Origin: Amphibalanus amphitrite
Taxonomy: Eukaryota > Arthropoda > Thecostraca > Balanomorpha > Balanidae
Reading direction: 5' to 3'
Assembly (NCBI RefSeq): GCF_019059575.1
Contig: NW_024882922.1
Location: 1 to 64,000 of the forward strand
DNA length: 64,000 nucleotides
The position numbers and the translations under genes were made by a program. The notes under the pieces were generated by a model. The model was not told where the DNA came from. It saw nothing but the letters and a program-made list of their open reading frames with translations, and did no database searches. Of the stretch, positions 32,211-48,582 are shown in pieces (the first letter of the stretch is position 1; every line of letters starts with the position of its first letter).

Positions 32211-32788
32211 CTGAAACACACAACAGCACCGGCATGTCAGAAATGCAGCATATATAACTAAGATTGTTTGTAGGGACGCCTCACACCTTTTAATATATAA
32301 AAAAGCTCAAAATGCAAAACACAGAGCGAGAAAAAGTGCACCTGGTTTTGAATGCTAAAAATTACGATTTTCGGACAAGCATGGGGGTGTGCCCAAGCGC
32401 TGAAGGTGTAAATACACACATATGATTCATGTTTTTCTGTTTGAATAAATCTAGACAGATATTGTTAAGCATTGCAAGAAAAAAAAAAGATTTACATATT
32501 GTCATATGTATTTCGATAACAACAAATGCCATTAAAAGACATATATAGCTTTGAACATTGCAATATCGAAGATTCTCAGGAAAAATGTTTGCCGTAAAAA
32601 GAAAAGACATCAAGAAAGACAACCAGCGAGCATTCAAACAACTTAAAAGACCCGAGATACTGAAAAGCAGCTCGGATGCGTTTCATAAGGCAGGATGAAA
32701 GAAACGTCTTCTAATGAACACTCGTTCCCTTCAAAATACTTAACTGCAGCGTAATTAAAACAGGTTTGGGTCGAGCGCGCTTCAGCTA
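32211..32788. other. Sequence upstream of the start codon, probably 3' end of a 5'UTR intron
   Basis: Minus-strand T-rich sequence ends TTTCAG at 32211. AT-rich; no coding exon seen. Confidence 0.6.
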
Positions 32789-33042
32789 CACCTTTTTTCG
32801 TCCGAATTCACAAAGATGAAGTCCAAATTCACAAAGCTGAATTCCAAATTCACCAAGCTGAATTCCAAATTCACAAACCTAAATTACGAATTCAAAAGTC
32901 AAAAGTCCAAATTCACAAACAAAAAGTTGGAATTCAAAAAGATAAGATCGAATTTCAAAAAGCAAAAATGTGATTTCAAATAAGTAACAAGCAATTTCAC
33001 AAACCAAAAATGCAATTTCAAAAAGATAATGCTGGATTTCAA
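32789..33042 (+). repeat. Left terminal inverted repeat with internal 20-odd-bp subrepeats
   Basis: The repeat contains several spaced copies of an ATTCACAAA core (around 32816-33000) separated by variants such as CTGAATTCC and TGAAGTCC. Such iterated motifs in long inverted repeats usually serve as transposase-binding sites; that role is inferred. Confidence 0.9.
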
Positions 33043-33389
33043 ACGTTGTTTCTTGTTGTTTTCTGATGATATGTTACCTAGCTCTTTTAACATATACCTA
33101 CAATTTAAAATGACAAAATATTTTGTTTTTTTCGGATGTAAAAATAATGTTCCTATATCTTCAGAATTTGTCGGTTTTAGCTTATAGTGGATACCTAATA
33201 ACGTGATAATGAGCAGAGTGGCCATCTGCAGGCACTGATCTCGTTGAAATAAATGCAAGGCAACGGACGGACAGTTTTATTTGCGACTTAGACAAAAACA
33301 ACGCAAAGCTGCTTGTCTGACAACGCCGTAGGGCACGTTTGGAACTAAGCCACTACAAATCAGAAACATATCTTGAACCTCCATCACTC

Positions 33390-34619
33390 TCACACGCCCA
33401 TCGCCAGGTCGGCCAGGGCCACGCACCCGGCATAGTGGCGCTGGACGTGATTGTAGAAGTTCATGCACATCACCGGGTTGATGCACTCCATGGCGGCGTC
33501 CATCTTGGCCTCCAGGTAGCGCAGCCGGTGCTCCTGCTGGGTGATGCCGTCAGTCGTGTCCATCATGGCGCTGAATGATGACGCCATGCCCCGCTTCATG
33601 TTCGCCTTCACTGCAGACCAGACAGCCTCAATCGGGTTCAACGGCGCGCTGTATGGCGCTGTCCGTACCAGCTCCAGACCAGGGAACTCGGCTGCAACTG
33701 CCTCCAGGTCACAGTGTACCGGCGCGTTGTCACAGACGATCGTCACCTGGTCGAGCGGCAGAGGGCAGGCCTGCAGGGCACGTCGCAGCCAGTCAGAGCA
33801 GTCCGTCTTCCGAAAGGACCCTCGTCGGCGCTCCCAGTAGATGATGCCGGTCTGCGACATCAGCCCGATGATATGGACGTTGGGGCCCTTACTGGTGGCG
33901 GCCTTCACCGAACATCGCAGGCCGCGGCGGGATCGGCCCTGAGAACGCCGCAAAAACAGATTCGCGTTCGTTTCATCCATGTAGAGCACCGATCTCCCAC
34001 TCCCCGTCGCCGCCATCACCTTTCGCACGTACTCGGCCCTCTTCTGCTTATTTGCGGCGTTGTTCATGGCCACTGGCTCGGCCACGACCTTCTTCATAGT
34101 AAACAGCTGGCCGTGCAGGTGGCGGTGGATGGTCGGGACGGATATGGTGACACCGGTGTCCTGGCGCAAATTGCGACCGATCTCCACGAGAGATATCAAT
34201 GGATTCTCCTCGACGTAAGTGACCATCTTGTCGACCATCCCCTGGGTAACTTTCTTCTTTGTGGCACCGCCACGGGGACGCGGCAGCTGTCCTTCGGGCC
34301 TCGTAATGTACCCGTAGGCAGTGCGGACCGGAATTCCATTCGCTGTCGCAGCCGCCTTCCAGTCTCCACCTTCATTGAACACGGCCACGACCCGCTCTTG
34401 GGCATCCCGGGGGATCCGCTTGTACGGCCCACGCCTGGTGCCCGGCGGAGGGCCGCGCCTGCCTCGCGGCTGTGGTGGGCCGTCACCGCCACCGGCAGGT
34501 CCAGCTTCGTCAGGAGCTCCGTCAGGAACTGGATTTTCAACCTCTGTCAATTCTACCTCAACTTGCATATCCCCATCATGGTTAAAAAAATGGTCAACCT
34601 CCGTTGAGGACTGAGACAT
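33390..34619 (-). CDS. IS630/Tc1-superfamily transposase, intact
   Basis: This 409-codon frame starts at the ATG at 34619. After an acidic, Pro/Gly-rich N-terminus comes a DNA-binding region: basic RRGPYKRIPRDAQERV and a helix-turn-helix around 72-105 (DWKAAATANGIPVRTAYGYI), then a second possible helical domain around 125-170. The catalytic triad is Asp215 (LYMDETNAN), Asp297 (IVCDNAPVH) and Glu331 (SAPLNPIEAVW), with 33 residues between the last two. The frame has no stops and lies centrally in an element with near-identical ends, so it may still be active. It would cut and paste the element at TA sites in the nucleus. The exact family within IS630/Tc1/mariner is not clear. Confidence 0.93.
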   Translation of the reverse strand: MSQSSTEVDHFFNHDGDMQVEVELTEVENPVPDGAPDEAGPAGGGDGPPQPRGRRGPPPGTRRGPYKRIPRDAQERVVAVFNEGGDWKAAATANGIPVRTAYGYITRPEGQLPRPRGGATKKKVTQGMVDKMVTYVEENPLISLVEIGRNLRQDTGVTISVPTIHRHLHGQLFTMKKVVAEPVAMNNAANKQKRAEYVRKVMAATGSGRSVLYMDETNANLFLRRSQGRSRRGLRCSVKAATSKGPNVHIIGLMSQTGIIYWERRRGSFRKTDCSDWLRRALQACPLPLDQVTIVCDNAPVHCDLEAVAAEFPGLELVRTAPYSAPLNPIEAVWSAVKANMKRGMASSFSAMMDTTDGITQQEHRLRYLEAKMDAAMECINPVMCMNFYNHVQRHYAGCVALADLAMGV

Positions 34620-34917
34620 ACCTGGCTACAATAAAATAAATCACAGCAAGTTATTGACGTTAACAGAGCAAATGAGGTAAGCATCTGTGAGTTCAACGTT
34701 CAGAATGATTCATGTGGATTCATAAACAATTGTTGTAAAAAATCACGTGTTCCATGTGCTATTTTTGTTAAATGAGTTCCTCCAAATAGGAATATTACAT
34801 AATATTAGCAGATGTATTCCTCATGCGGAAATTTATGTACCTTTTCTTATAAGCACCTCTTATAAAAATATAAAATTCAGGTGCAGCAGCTTTGTCTGTA
34901 GTTAGTTCAGAATATCT

Positions 34918-35172
34918 TTTGAAATCAAACATTATCTTTTTGAAATTGCATTTTTGTTTTGTGAAATTGCTTGTTACTTATTTGAAATCACATTTTTGCT
35001 TTTTGAAATTCGATCTTATCTTTTTGAATTCCAACTTTTTGTTTGTGAATTTGGACTTTCGACTTTTGAATTCGTAATTTAGGTTTGTGAATTTGGACTT
35101 CAGCTTTGTGAATTTGGAATTCAGCTTTGTGAATTTGGACTTCATCTTTGTGAATTCGGACGAAAAAAGGTG
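34918..35172 (-). repeat. Right terminal inverted repeat
   Basis: Reverse complement of the left repeat across about 254 bp, with the same order of ATTCACAAA subrepeats and about six substitutions. Confidence 0.9.
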
Positions 35173-35174
35173 TA

Positions 35175-38100
35175 GACATCGTAATAAAAGTTAATAGGAT
35201 ATGTCAAGGGCACTTCAGTGTCCCAAATATAAAGTAAGTCGCGCTGTTTAATATCAGTGAACCACATTCATGCATCTTTACGTTACAATGCAAACTGCAC
35301 AAGCGAAATACACTTTAGTTTATGTTTATAAGCAGCTCATATTAGTTCAATTAATTCTTATCTTTGAAATGATACACCTACAATAATTTTCAAATCAGTA
35401 ACTTTTGTACAGTGCAACCATAATGTGGTTCCAGCAGTATCGACTCAGGGTATATTGAATTAGGCATCGAGTCGACTTGCATAATATTTCTCATGCGTTA
35501 TTTCTATACTTCAGACTTCGATGGAGCTCGTTGGTATGCAAAAAGTATAACCGATGTTCAATTTGTCCAGTACGTGTATCCTAAACTTAAAGGCCGTCAT
35601 ATGAAAGTGCATTTCTAGGAATGATGAAAATGAGCGACATCCACACATCATCAATGCATGCTACGTGACATCACGTTCTGTGTTTCACTATCGTGTCATA
35701 GTCTCAAACAAATCATACGACGACCCTGTGACTACGCCCAAACAATCGATAACTTGTTGGCTTGTTTTCTGACCCAATTTCTCGTCACGCTGTTCGCATT
35801 GACAGGGGTCTCGACTCAGTGGTCCTACAAAGGCGTTGTTTTCGTGTCTGTCTCCACCACACGACAGCTAATCATATCGAAATCCAAGGAGGAACCCCTA
35901 AACAACCCCGAAGCCCGACTCGTCGATAGTTCCTAACACCTCGATCGACGGCTTAATAACCGAGACTGCCGCCCAAAAATGCATACCGCTTCTGTTGTGC
36001 CCGCGCCGGAATTAGCTGTCGCGACTAAGCCATCCGGTGATCGCTTCATTCATCTTCGCACCTTTGTTCCGACGCGGCTAATTACAGGACTGCGAGGAGC
36101 CGGGCCACGCACGGTCGTCGGACGAGTCGTGGTGTAAACACAGGGTCTACGGGCACAGGGGAGGAGACCGGGGCGGGCGGGGAAGGTGTATGGACATTGG
36201 ACAGGGATGGGGATAAGGTGATGCTGGAGCGGGGGGAGGGGACGGGGAAAGGAACGGGGGACGAGGAAAGGGCAGAGACGGAGGATAATGAGCAGGCCAA
36301 GGGGACGGGGTCAGGGGAAGTAAGACGAAACAATGGGAAAAAGGACGTGGATAGGATCGTAGACGAATACTAGGGTAAAAAGATAGGAACAGGGACGAAG
36401 TATTGGAACTGCGATAGAGATAACGCCATAGGTCATCGCCGTAGGCTCCCACACTGCACTCAGTGGTGTGAACCCAGAGACATTATGGAGAACACAGCCC
36501 CTTTCAGCGCGACGAGAATGACTTATTTCATCCTGTCACAGTTGTTTTAGTCCCGGCTCGAATCCTCCCACAAGGCCGGCTGCGTCATCAGCACGGTATT
36601 CATGACGGCGGCCGAATACGGCGGCCGGGCGAACTGCGCCTCTGTTGCCAGCGCCGCGGCTCGTGGCAACATCGCCGGGCTGAGGATAACAGAGGACTCA
36701 CCCCTGGCAGCCGGCCAGTAAAGCCGACCATAACATATCACATTTTATTTATGTCTCTATTCTGCCCCATGTACCGCTTTAGTTACACACCCACAGACAC
36801 CTAAATATTATTCTGAGCGTAATGACGACCCCTTCCACTGAGCACGGCGCACGCATCGTCACAGCCTGTAAAAAGTGACGCGCCGCCTCACATACACACA
36901 AACATTTACCAGAGCCCTGCGGCGGCCACCCCTCTGCGGCGGAGCGGCGCCCCTCTGGCTCATTACAGGCAGACGCCGCTCTTCAGAGCTGGTCACTCCT
37001 CGCCAGCACACGTCCATCAGGGCCAGCCGCCGACAAAGAGAGTCTGAGAGCTGTGACGGGCGGCGGCGGGGCTGGCGGGAACAACCGTGTCGGGTCACGC
37101 GCCGCCATGCCGAGGGTAGACCAGACGGATCTAAAAAACCAGCCAGACGCAGACCACGACCAAGCAGTCGCTGCGCCGGCGGCGTTGTACTACGGAGACC
37201 AGGCTTCTCTTTCCGGCACCGCCGTCCGCGGCAGTGGCGCGGTGCGGTGCGGTTTTTACGGCGCTGTCACGGCAAATAAGCCGGCCACTAAGCCGGGTAA
37301 ATATTTCTCCTCCCGGCGGAGATAAAAAAGACTTATTTACGACCGTTCGACGCAGCTTGCCGTGAGTCGATCGCGCGCAGCTTTACCGCGTAAGGACGTG
37401 GAAGTGCCGTCCAGATAATACCGCGAAACAGCAGAGGACAGCACAGCGTGGAGACTGCGGGAATCGTGTGAAACCCGAGATGGGCGTGTTCCAAGAGAGC
37501 TGTGTTGTTGCCGAGTCGCCGAGCGGCTCGGATGGCGAGGGGGGTCAAAGGGTCAGAAACCCCACCATGAGTGTTTTGTGCGCGAGACCGCGGGTGGTTA
37601 GAAGAGGGGGAGAGTGTCGAGGTTCCCGAAAAATGGTCTATCCTGCCGCGTGTGGTCGAGGAGACAGTGACCGAACACCGTTCCGCAGAAAAACATACTG
37701 TCCGTATGGATTTCTCATCGCTCTTGGCGAAAATCTGGGGGGAGGACCAATGCCTGATCAGGATCAATGGTGACGGCCCTCGTATAGCGCAGCGAAAGAG
37801 GGCGTGATGGCAGAGAGTGTCAGAGAGAGAGAAAGTGATGGGAAGGGATGGAGGAAGGGAAGTAGATGGGAAGGAGATAAAAAAAATGTGGTGCTGGTGG
37901 GCATAACTTTGGGATATTTTCAACACTTTATTTATATTTAGCCTGCCCTAATGCCTAACGTAAAAAAACGAAAGTAAATTTGCCGCATTCCTATTAATTC
38001 ATTGACTCTGGAGCAGCCAGGACAAAATGTTCATGGAAAATGACGGCGACCCAAATACATGTTTTAGATGCATACAAGTTTTATTGATGGCGATGTTTAC

Positions 38101-41100
38101 TGCATATAGAGGCGTTCTACAGTATTAATTATTCCGAACTCCGAAGCTGGTAGTACAACGCCTTTTCGCAAAGCAGCGAAGGCAGACAAGTTTTCTTCTA
38201 ACTGAATAGGCATTTACAAAATGATTTATACTTTTGAACTGCGCTTATACTTTCTTGCTGCACTCAGAGCAATTTGTGAGAGCACCGTCTCTCTCCTCTC
38301 ATGAGGCTCCCATTTCAAGGCCCCTTGCATACCTTCCTCAGTTGAGCTAGGCCACTTCTACCCAGGCAATCAGCTCTCCCGCAAAGGGAAAATTCCTCGA
38401 GTCAAAGAAGAAATACGACACCGTGTAAGGGTCAGGGAGCGGGGGCGGTCGAAACCCAGCCCCTGTCCGCCGGCCAGTGAACCGAGTTCATCTTATCGCT
38501 CGGGCCTCGGGGCCAAGGCCCGCGGCCGAACTCAAATGAGCCCTGAAATCAACTGGTCCATTCTGGTCCGAGCCGTCGAACTAGTCTAATGACGTCATCA
38601 TGACGTGGCCGCCGGCGGTGTCGACCGTGACGGATGGCGTCTGGCGCGCTCCGTGACGACGTCCGGCGCGCTCCGTGACGACGTCCGGCTCACCCAGTCG
38701 GGGGTCGAAGGCATTGATAGACCTGTTTCCGGCAGGTAATCAGGTTCTACCATTCTACCTTTAAGTCGGTCTTACCATTCTACCATAATTCAGCCTTGCA
38801 GACATACTGCCAACACTATAAAACATTCAGGCATCAGCGGTTCGTCATAATTATTGAAAAGAAATGAAATAGAGGAATCGTGAAACTTAGCAGCGGAAAA
38901 TTTGGCCGCGTCGGCGCAGTCAGTGTCACCAGAGAATAGCCTCAGTGTGAGCCGGAGCCGACGGAACCGACGGGACCGACGGCGATGGCCCCGACAGAGC
39001 GACGCGCAACAAATGACCATCATTTGGCTATCAGTCGCTAACGGCCAATCTGACGGCGGAGCGGGCGCCGCGGCCGGCAGCCCTCAGTTGGGAGCGGTGG
39101 CGCACGAAATGACGGCGGACGGGGCACTGAACGGGTTGATGTCCGAGGAAATAGGTGGAAAGCTGGTTTGGGTATAGGGCTATGAGCTAGTTGGTAGTAT
39201 GTAGTGACATTGGTGATGAGAAAGGGTGAGCTGCATATCTGGAAATGGCGAAATGAAGGTTGTGCTGAATGTGGTATGAGAAGAGAGGAGAGGTATTTCT
39301 GAGTTCTGGCTACGCTGGTCATTTCGAAGATGACGTGGAGAGCTGAAAGCTAGTGTGTCACAGTCAGAATGGACACACCATTCATCAGACATGGCTGTCA
39401 TAAGCCACTTGTTGACAGATCTGTCAAGTGTCAGCTGACATGTCCTGAGTTATCCGCTGTCGTTAGCAGATGGTTCTGTGTGACATGTAATCACTCAATA
39501 TTATCGTTCAGCAGCCGAATCCGATGGCGTCAGATAACTAATAGCAGACAAGAACTATAGTGGTGAAAAGTCACCCCGTCGTCAAGGCTTCCGGTCATAA
39601 AAAGCATGCATTTTCATTTGATATCTACCTTTCAACTTTCACTCGCACTGTGCGCGCACATTCCCGTTTCATCCCGAGCACAAGTAAGCACGCAGAATTG
39701 ACGGGCTGCCACTTCAGAACATTGCCGCAAACGAGTCTCCACTTACGGACCACTTCTCGGTGATGAGGAGAAAATGGCGACAAGAAAAACGCTTCGGCGA
39801 GGCCCACATCTGCATGGGTAGCGCTAAACAGACGGTGCATCACTTAGCGGCTGACTTTCAGAGACATCGAACTCTGCCACAGAAGCGCCGGGTCCTCTAA
39901 AAACTGCAAGAGTGTCTAGATGCCTTGCGTGCTAGCGGTGCAGTACAACCTCACTCGTGTGAACGGCTCGGCGCGGCATGGCGCACTACCTACGCCGTGC
40001 CCGGGCAAAACGGCCTCCCACGTGTCTGTTCGGGTCGGTGCCCGTCTCCCCCATCGTCGGCCAGCTGCCGCCAGCCGCGGACAAGTGCCCACTTTTTGCC
40101 GCAGGACGGGCCAGGCCAGATGCTGGCGCGCTCGGATGCATTAGCCTTGCCGGGGTGACTCGGGAGGCGGCGGCGTGTGCTGATCGTTCTCCACGACACG
40201 CCCCGGATCGTAGCGGTGAAGTGAGCTTCCACTGAGCGGTGTTTATCCTCTCCCCGTCCGTGGCTGTAGCCGACCATACAATGGCGCCAGTGTGGATAGC
40301 CGGGCTCTGTTTATTTTGGGGGTGAGTCTCGCCGGTCGGCGTTTGTCGACCGTGTCAGAGCGTTTATGGCGAGCCGGGTCGGGCCGGATTCAATATAACC
40401 CGTCCGACACTCATCAGTCACAGTCAGCTCAAGCTGCTGCGACACATTGGACGCGGCCAGAAACAAAATGACGCCTCCCGGACAGAACTCGGCCTCTCGG
40501 CGGGATAGCGTGGTCTTCGAGACGCGGTGCTCTCCGCCAAGTTTCGGAAGACAAACTGAAAGATGGCTTAAACTCCACCCGAAGTCAGCTATGAAAACAC
40601 GGGAGGTTTTTGAGGACGTCTCTGCTGCCACCGTCGTATGATTCAATAAGAAATCGTACCGTTTCAGGAAACGGTCGACTTATTGGAGGAAAATTCCCCG
40701 TTCCGTTCAGTCGTTCTGGGTGAATGAAGGAAAATGTAGAAGTGAATCGAATAGCATAGGAAGTGAAGTGAAAGTTATCGAGGATAAATGAGGGATTTCG
40801 TTGAACCAGACATCAGACTCTGCTGAACACATATGCTCACGTCACATCCATAGTTACTGAAGGCGAAAATAGAACATGACCGTCAAACCCTCCTCCCACT
40901 TCGTCAACGTGAAATGACTTTGCTGACAGAACAACAGCCTCGGGACAGCCACGATGCAGTTCAGAAATGCGCCAGACTGTGCCTGACGCGCCGCGCTGCC
41001 ATTCCATTTGCATTCGAGCCGTGCCAGTGCGGGGATTGACCGACTCGTCTCGTTAGAGCGTTCCGTATTCCGAGGCGTGTTCCGTCTTGTCTCGTCTGTG

Positions 41101-41105
41101 GCCTC
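35175..41105. other. No gene recognised
   Basis: AT-rich to 36 kb, then alternating GC-rich stretches (36.6-37.5, 38.4-39.2, 40 kb) and purine tracts. Frames are short and domain-free. Confidence 0.5.
36140..36335 (+). repeat. Polypurine G-rich tract (GGGGA/GGAC-rich)
   Basis: Almost 200 bp dominated by G and A with several GGGG runs; no gene signal. Confidence 0.75.
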
Positions 41106-41155
41106 CACGTGTTCGCCACAACACGTGTTCCATCCCACGTGTTACGTCACACGTG
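41106..41155. promoter_or_regulatory. Cluster of four CACGTG E-boxes
   Basis: Palindromic CACGTG occurs at 41106, 41122, 41136 and 41150, a pitch of 14-16 bp, with a CRE-like TTACGTCAC between the last two. CACGTG is bound by bHLH factors such as Myc/Max or CLOCK/CYCLE types. Function as an enhancer is inferred; the nearest recognised gene is the receptor, with its start codon 8.9 kb away on the minus strand. Confidence 0.5.
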
Positions 41156-46500
<5,345 letters not shown>

Positions 46501-47016
46501 ATCCTCTACCCTCAGCAGCATCGGTCTTGAATGGAAGCGTGTCGCACGGTTACGCCGAAGCGGAATCTGAACATCCCGGCACGTCCATGAATTTTTAGCG
46601 AGTCAAGTCGGCGGCGGCTGGCCAGAGCAGCTGAGAGCCGCCAGCCGGCAACATGTTCACTATGAGATGGTGACAGCGAGATGGGCTAGTTCGGGCGTCA
46701 TACGCCGGCTCTGAAATGATACTTTCATGGGCCACTCTCGGCTTTCCAGATGACAAGCAATTTTGGAACATCCCTGATCAAGAGCGCAGTTAGCTCGGGA
46801 TTACAGTAATCACAACGCTTTCGGTGAGCGAAATCGCATCGCATCGCGCGCGGAACTGCGACTTGTCGTAGTATTTTAGTGTACAGGTGCTATGAGAATT
46901 TGGCGAGAGGAAATTCAAAGCAGCAGGCACATGAATTTTAGATCAAATGAAGTTGGCAAAACAAATGAAGCTTGCTCAGCTGGGCTATTTGAGTTTGTTT
47001 ATTTAATGATTCCTGT

Positions 47017-47335
47017 CACCTGTCCGTGCTTCTATCCTCAGGATACTGAAATCCTTCTCCTCCACGCCACAACCCCCTTCCGGGCTGGGCAGGCAACTTT
47101 ATCTCATGCGGGCTGCTCCCTTGGAGCGGCACCGCTGCTCCTGAGGGAGCGCACCCCGTAGCCGGGTGCAGTGAGTGCCTTGGGGCTGGGTGGCCTGTCC
47201 TCTGGACGGGCTCAGCCCCGGCGACTCACTAGGGTGCCCGCCCAGACCAATGTCTCCCCCTAATTCCTATCATCCTTCCGGCTCTGAAATGGTCTTGTCG
47301 ACCGAAAGGGCCTAACCCAACAAAACAAAAACAAA
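47017..47335 (+). mobile_element. Retroposed fragment (5'-truncated LINE or SINE-like), 319 bp
   Basis: The 12-bp direct repeat AATGATTCCTGT flanks it (47005-47016 and 47336-47347). The 3' end is an A-rich CCAACAAAACAAAAACAAA tail. The body is GC-rich and shows no pol III A/B boxes that I recognise. Target duplications with an A-rich tail indicate target-primed reverse transcription. Confidence 0.8.
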
Positions 47336-48523
47336 AATGATTCCTGTTAACATGAACCATAACATTACAACACGGCTAACCAAGTCACAATAGGCTAAAT
47401 GAAGAACCGGACAAAAGGGAAATCAGTACAGGCAAGCCACACTGGTGCACGGAATTCGACGGACCACATCAATCAACTCTGGTTATGTACCACTTCATTT
47501 CTTGGTTACTGGACTGCCTGTCGGTCATGCCGGAGACTCCTTGGAAATTGTAATTGCAGCAGTGCCCACTGCCCGGCGCTTGATAAGCCGCCCCGGACTT
47601 GAACTGCCCCAGGGCATGACATTTACCTACATCAAGAAGTGACGTTAGTCTGGCCAGTCCGACATATACCAGGGATTCGACAGACGATATGAAAACTGAA
47701 ATAAGTTAATGAATGCATTTTCAGTATGCAGGGCTGTAGTGATGAAGTAATATAAATACACCTTGCAAGCATGAAGTGATCAGTGATGTAACTGGAAGCG
47801 AATGCATGGATGCGAAAAGGTTATGCCATTCACGATTCAATGCATAAAAGTAGAACATAGCCATGGTTCAAAATCAAACAAAGCTGAAACATCACGAGAA
47901 TTCACATTGTGCACATCCAAGCCTCACACACTCTCCTGATGACAGACTTTGTCACCAAACTTCTCACATGATGACAGGACACTGCAGAGTGTCATCCGTG
48001 CCACGTGATAAAGCAGACCGTCAAGTAAACATGGTGTCATCGATGCCAGTCAACCGGAGCAGCCGGCAGGGGGTGTTTCGACATCACAATCTCCCATCGC
48101 CTCTGGGGTATTACAATGCCGGCGAGCGGAGCAGCAGAGGGCATTAGATACGATGGATCGATTCAAGTAGTCTATTTAGCAGGAAATGATGAGAGTTTAA
48201 ACACATCTGGTATTTAACAAACGTAGTAAAATGTAAAACTAGTCAAAACGAAACATTGAACTTTGCAGCGAGCATGCTACATCGATTCGAACAGTCTTCA
48301 AATAAGCATATCACTGAATGAGGATAGAACTAAATAAAAATAGACTGCTGAAAGGTCAGTTTCCATGGCATAAAACTATCGTTGCCTAAGGCATACTCGT
48401 ACGGTTTGATCCTTTCCGACCCATCAGATCTCCATCACGGGGTCCGCCCCCGCCCCCGCCCACGTCCGGTCTTTGACGGGCGGCGGAAGTGAGTGGTGCA
48501 GGCGCCCGCCGGGCGGGGATGGA

Positions 48524-48582
48524 GGCGGGGCGGGGGCGGGGGCGGGGGCGGGGGCGGGGGCGGGGGCGGGGGCGGGGGCGGC
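48524..48582 (+). repeat. (GGGGGC)n G-rich hexanucleotide array
   Basis: About nine units of GGGGGC, preceded by more G-rich sequence. Many closely spaced G runs make it strongly G-quadruplex-prone. Ala-Pro and Pro-Arg frames here are artefacts. Confidence 0.93.

Larger units (their letters stand above)
32789..35172 (-). mobile_element. Complete IS630/Tc1-like DNA transposon, 2384 bp, TA target duplication
   Basis: The element is bounded by inverted repeats of about 254 bp (32789-33042 and 34918-35172), starting CACCTTTTTTCGTCCG and differing at about six positions. TA lies at each end (32787-32788 and 35173-35174), the target duplication of this superfamily. It encodes one intact transposase. 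The element sits 579 bp upstream of the receptor start codon, probably in its 5'UTR intron or promoter region. The close match between ends suggests a recent insertion. Confidence 0.95.

Noticed and set aside
32211-32219. GTG at 32219 as a start of the receptor
   Set aside because: It lies inside the TTTCAG acceptor; the ATG at 32210 fits the signal peptide.
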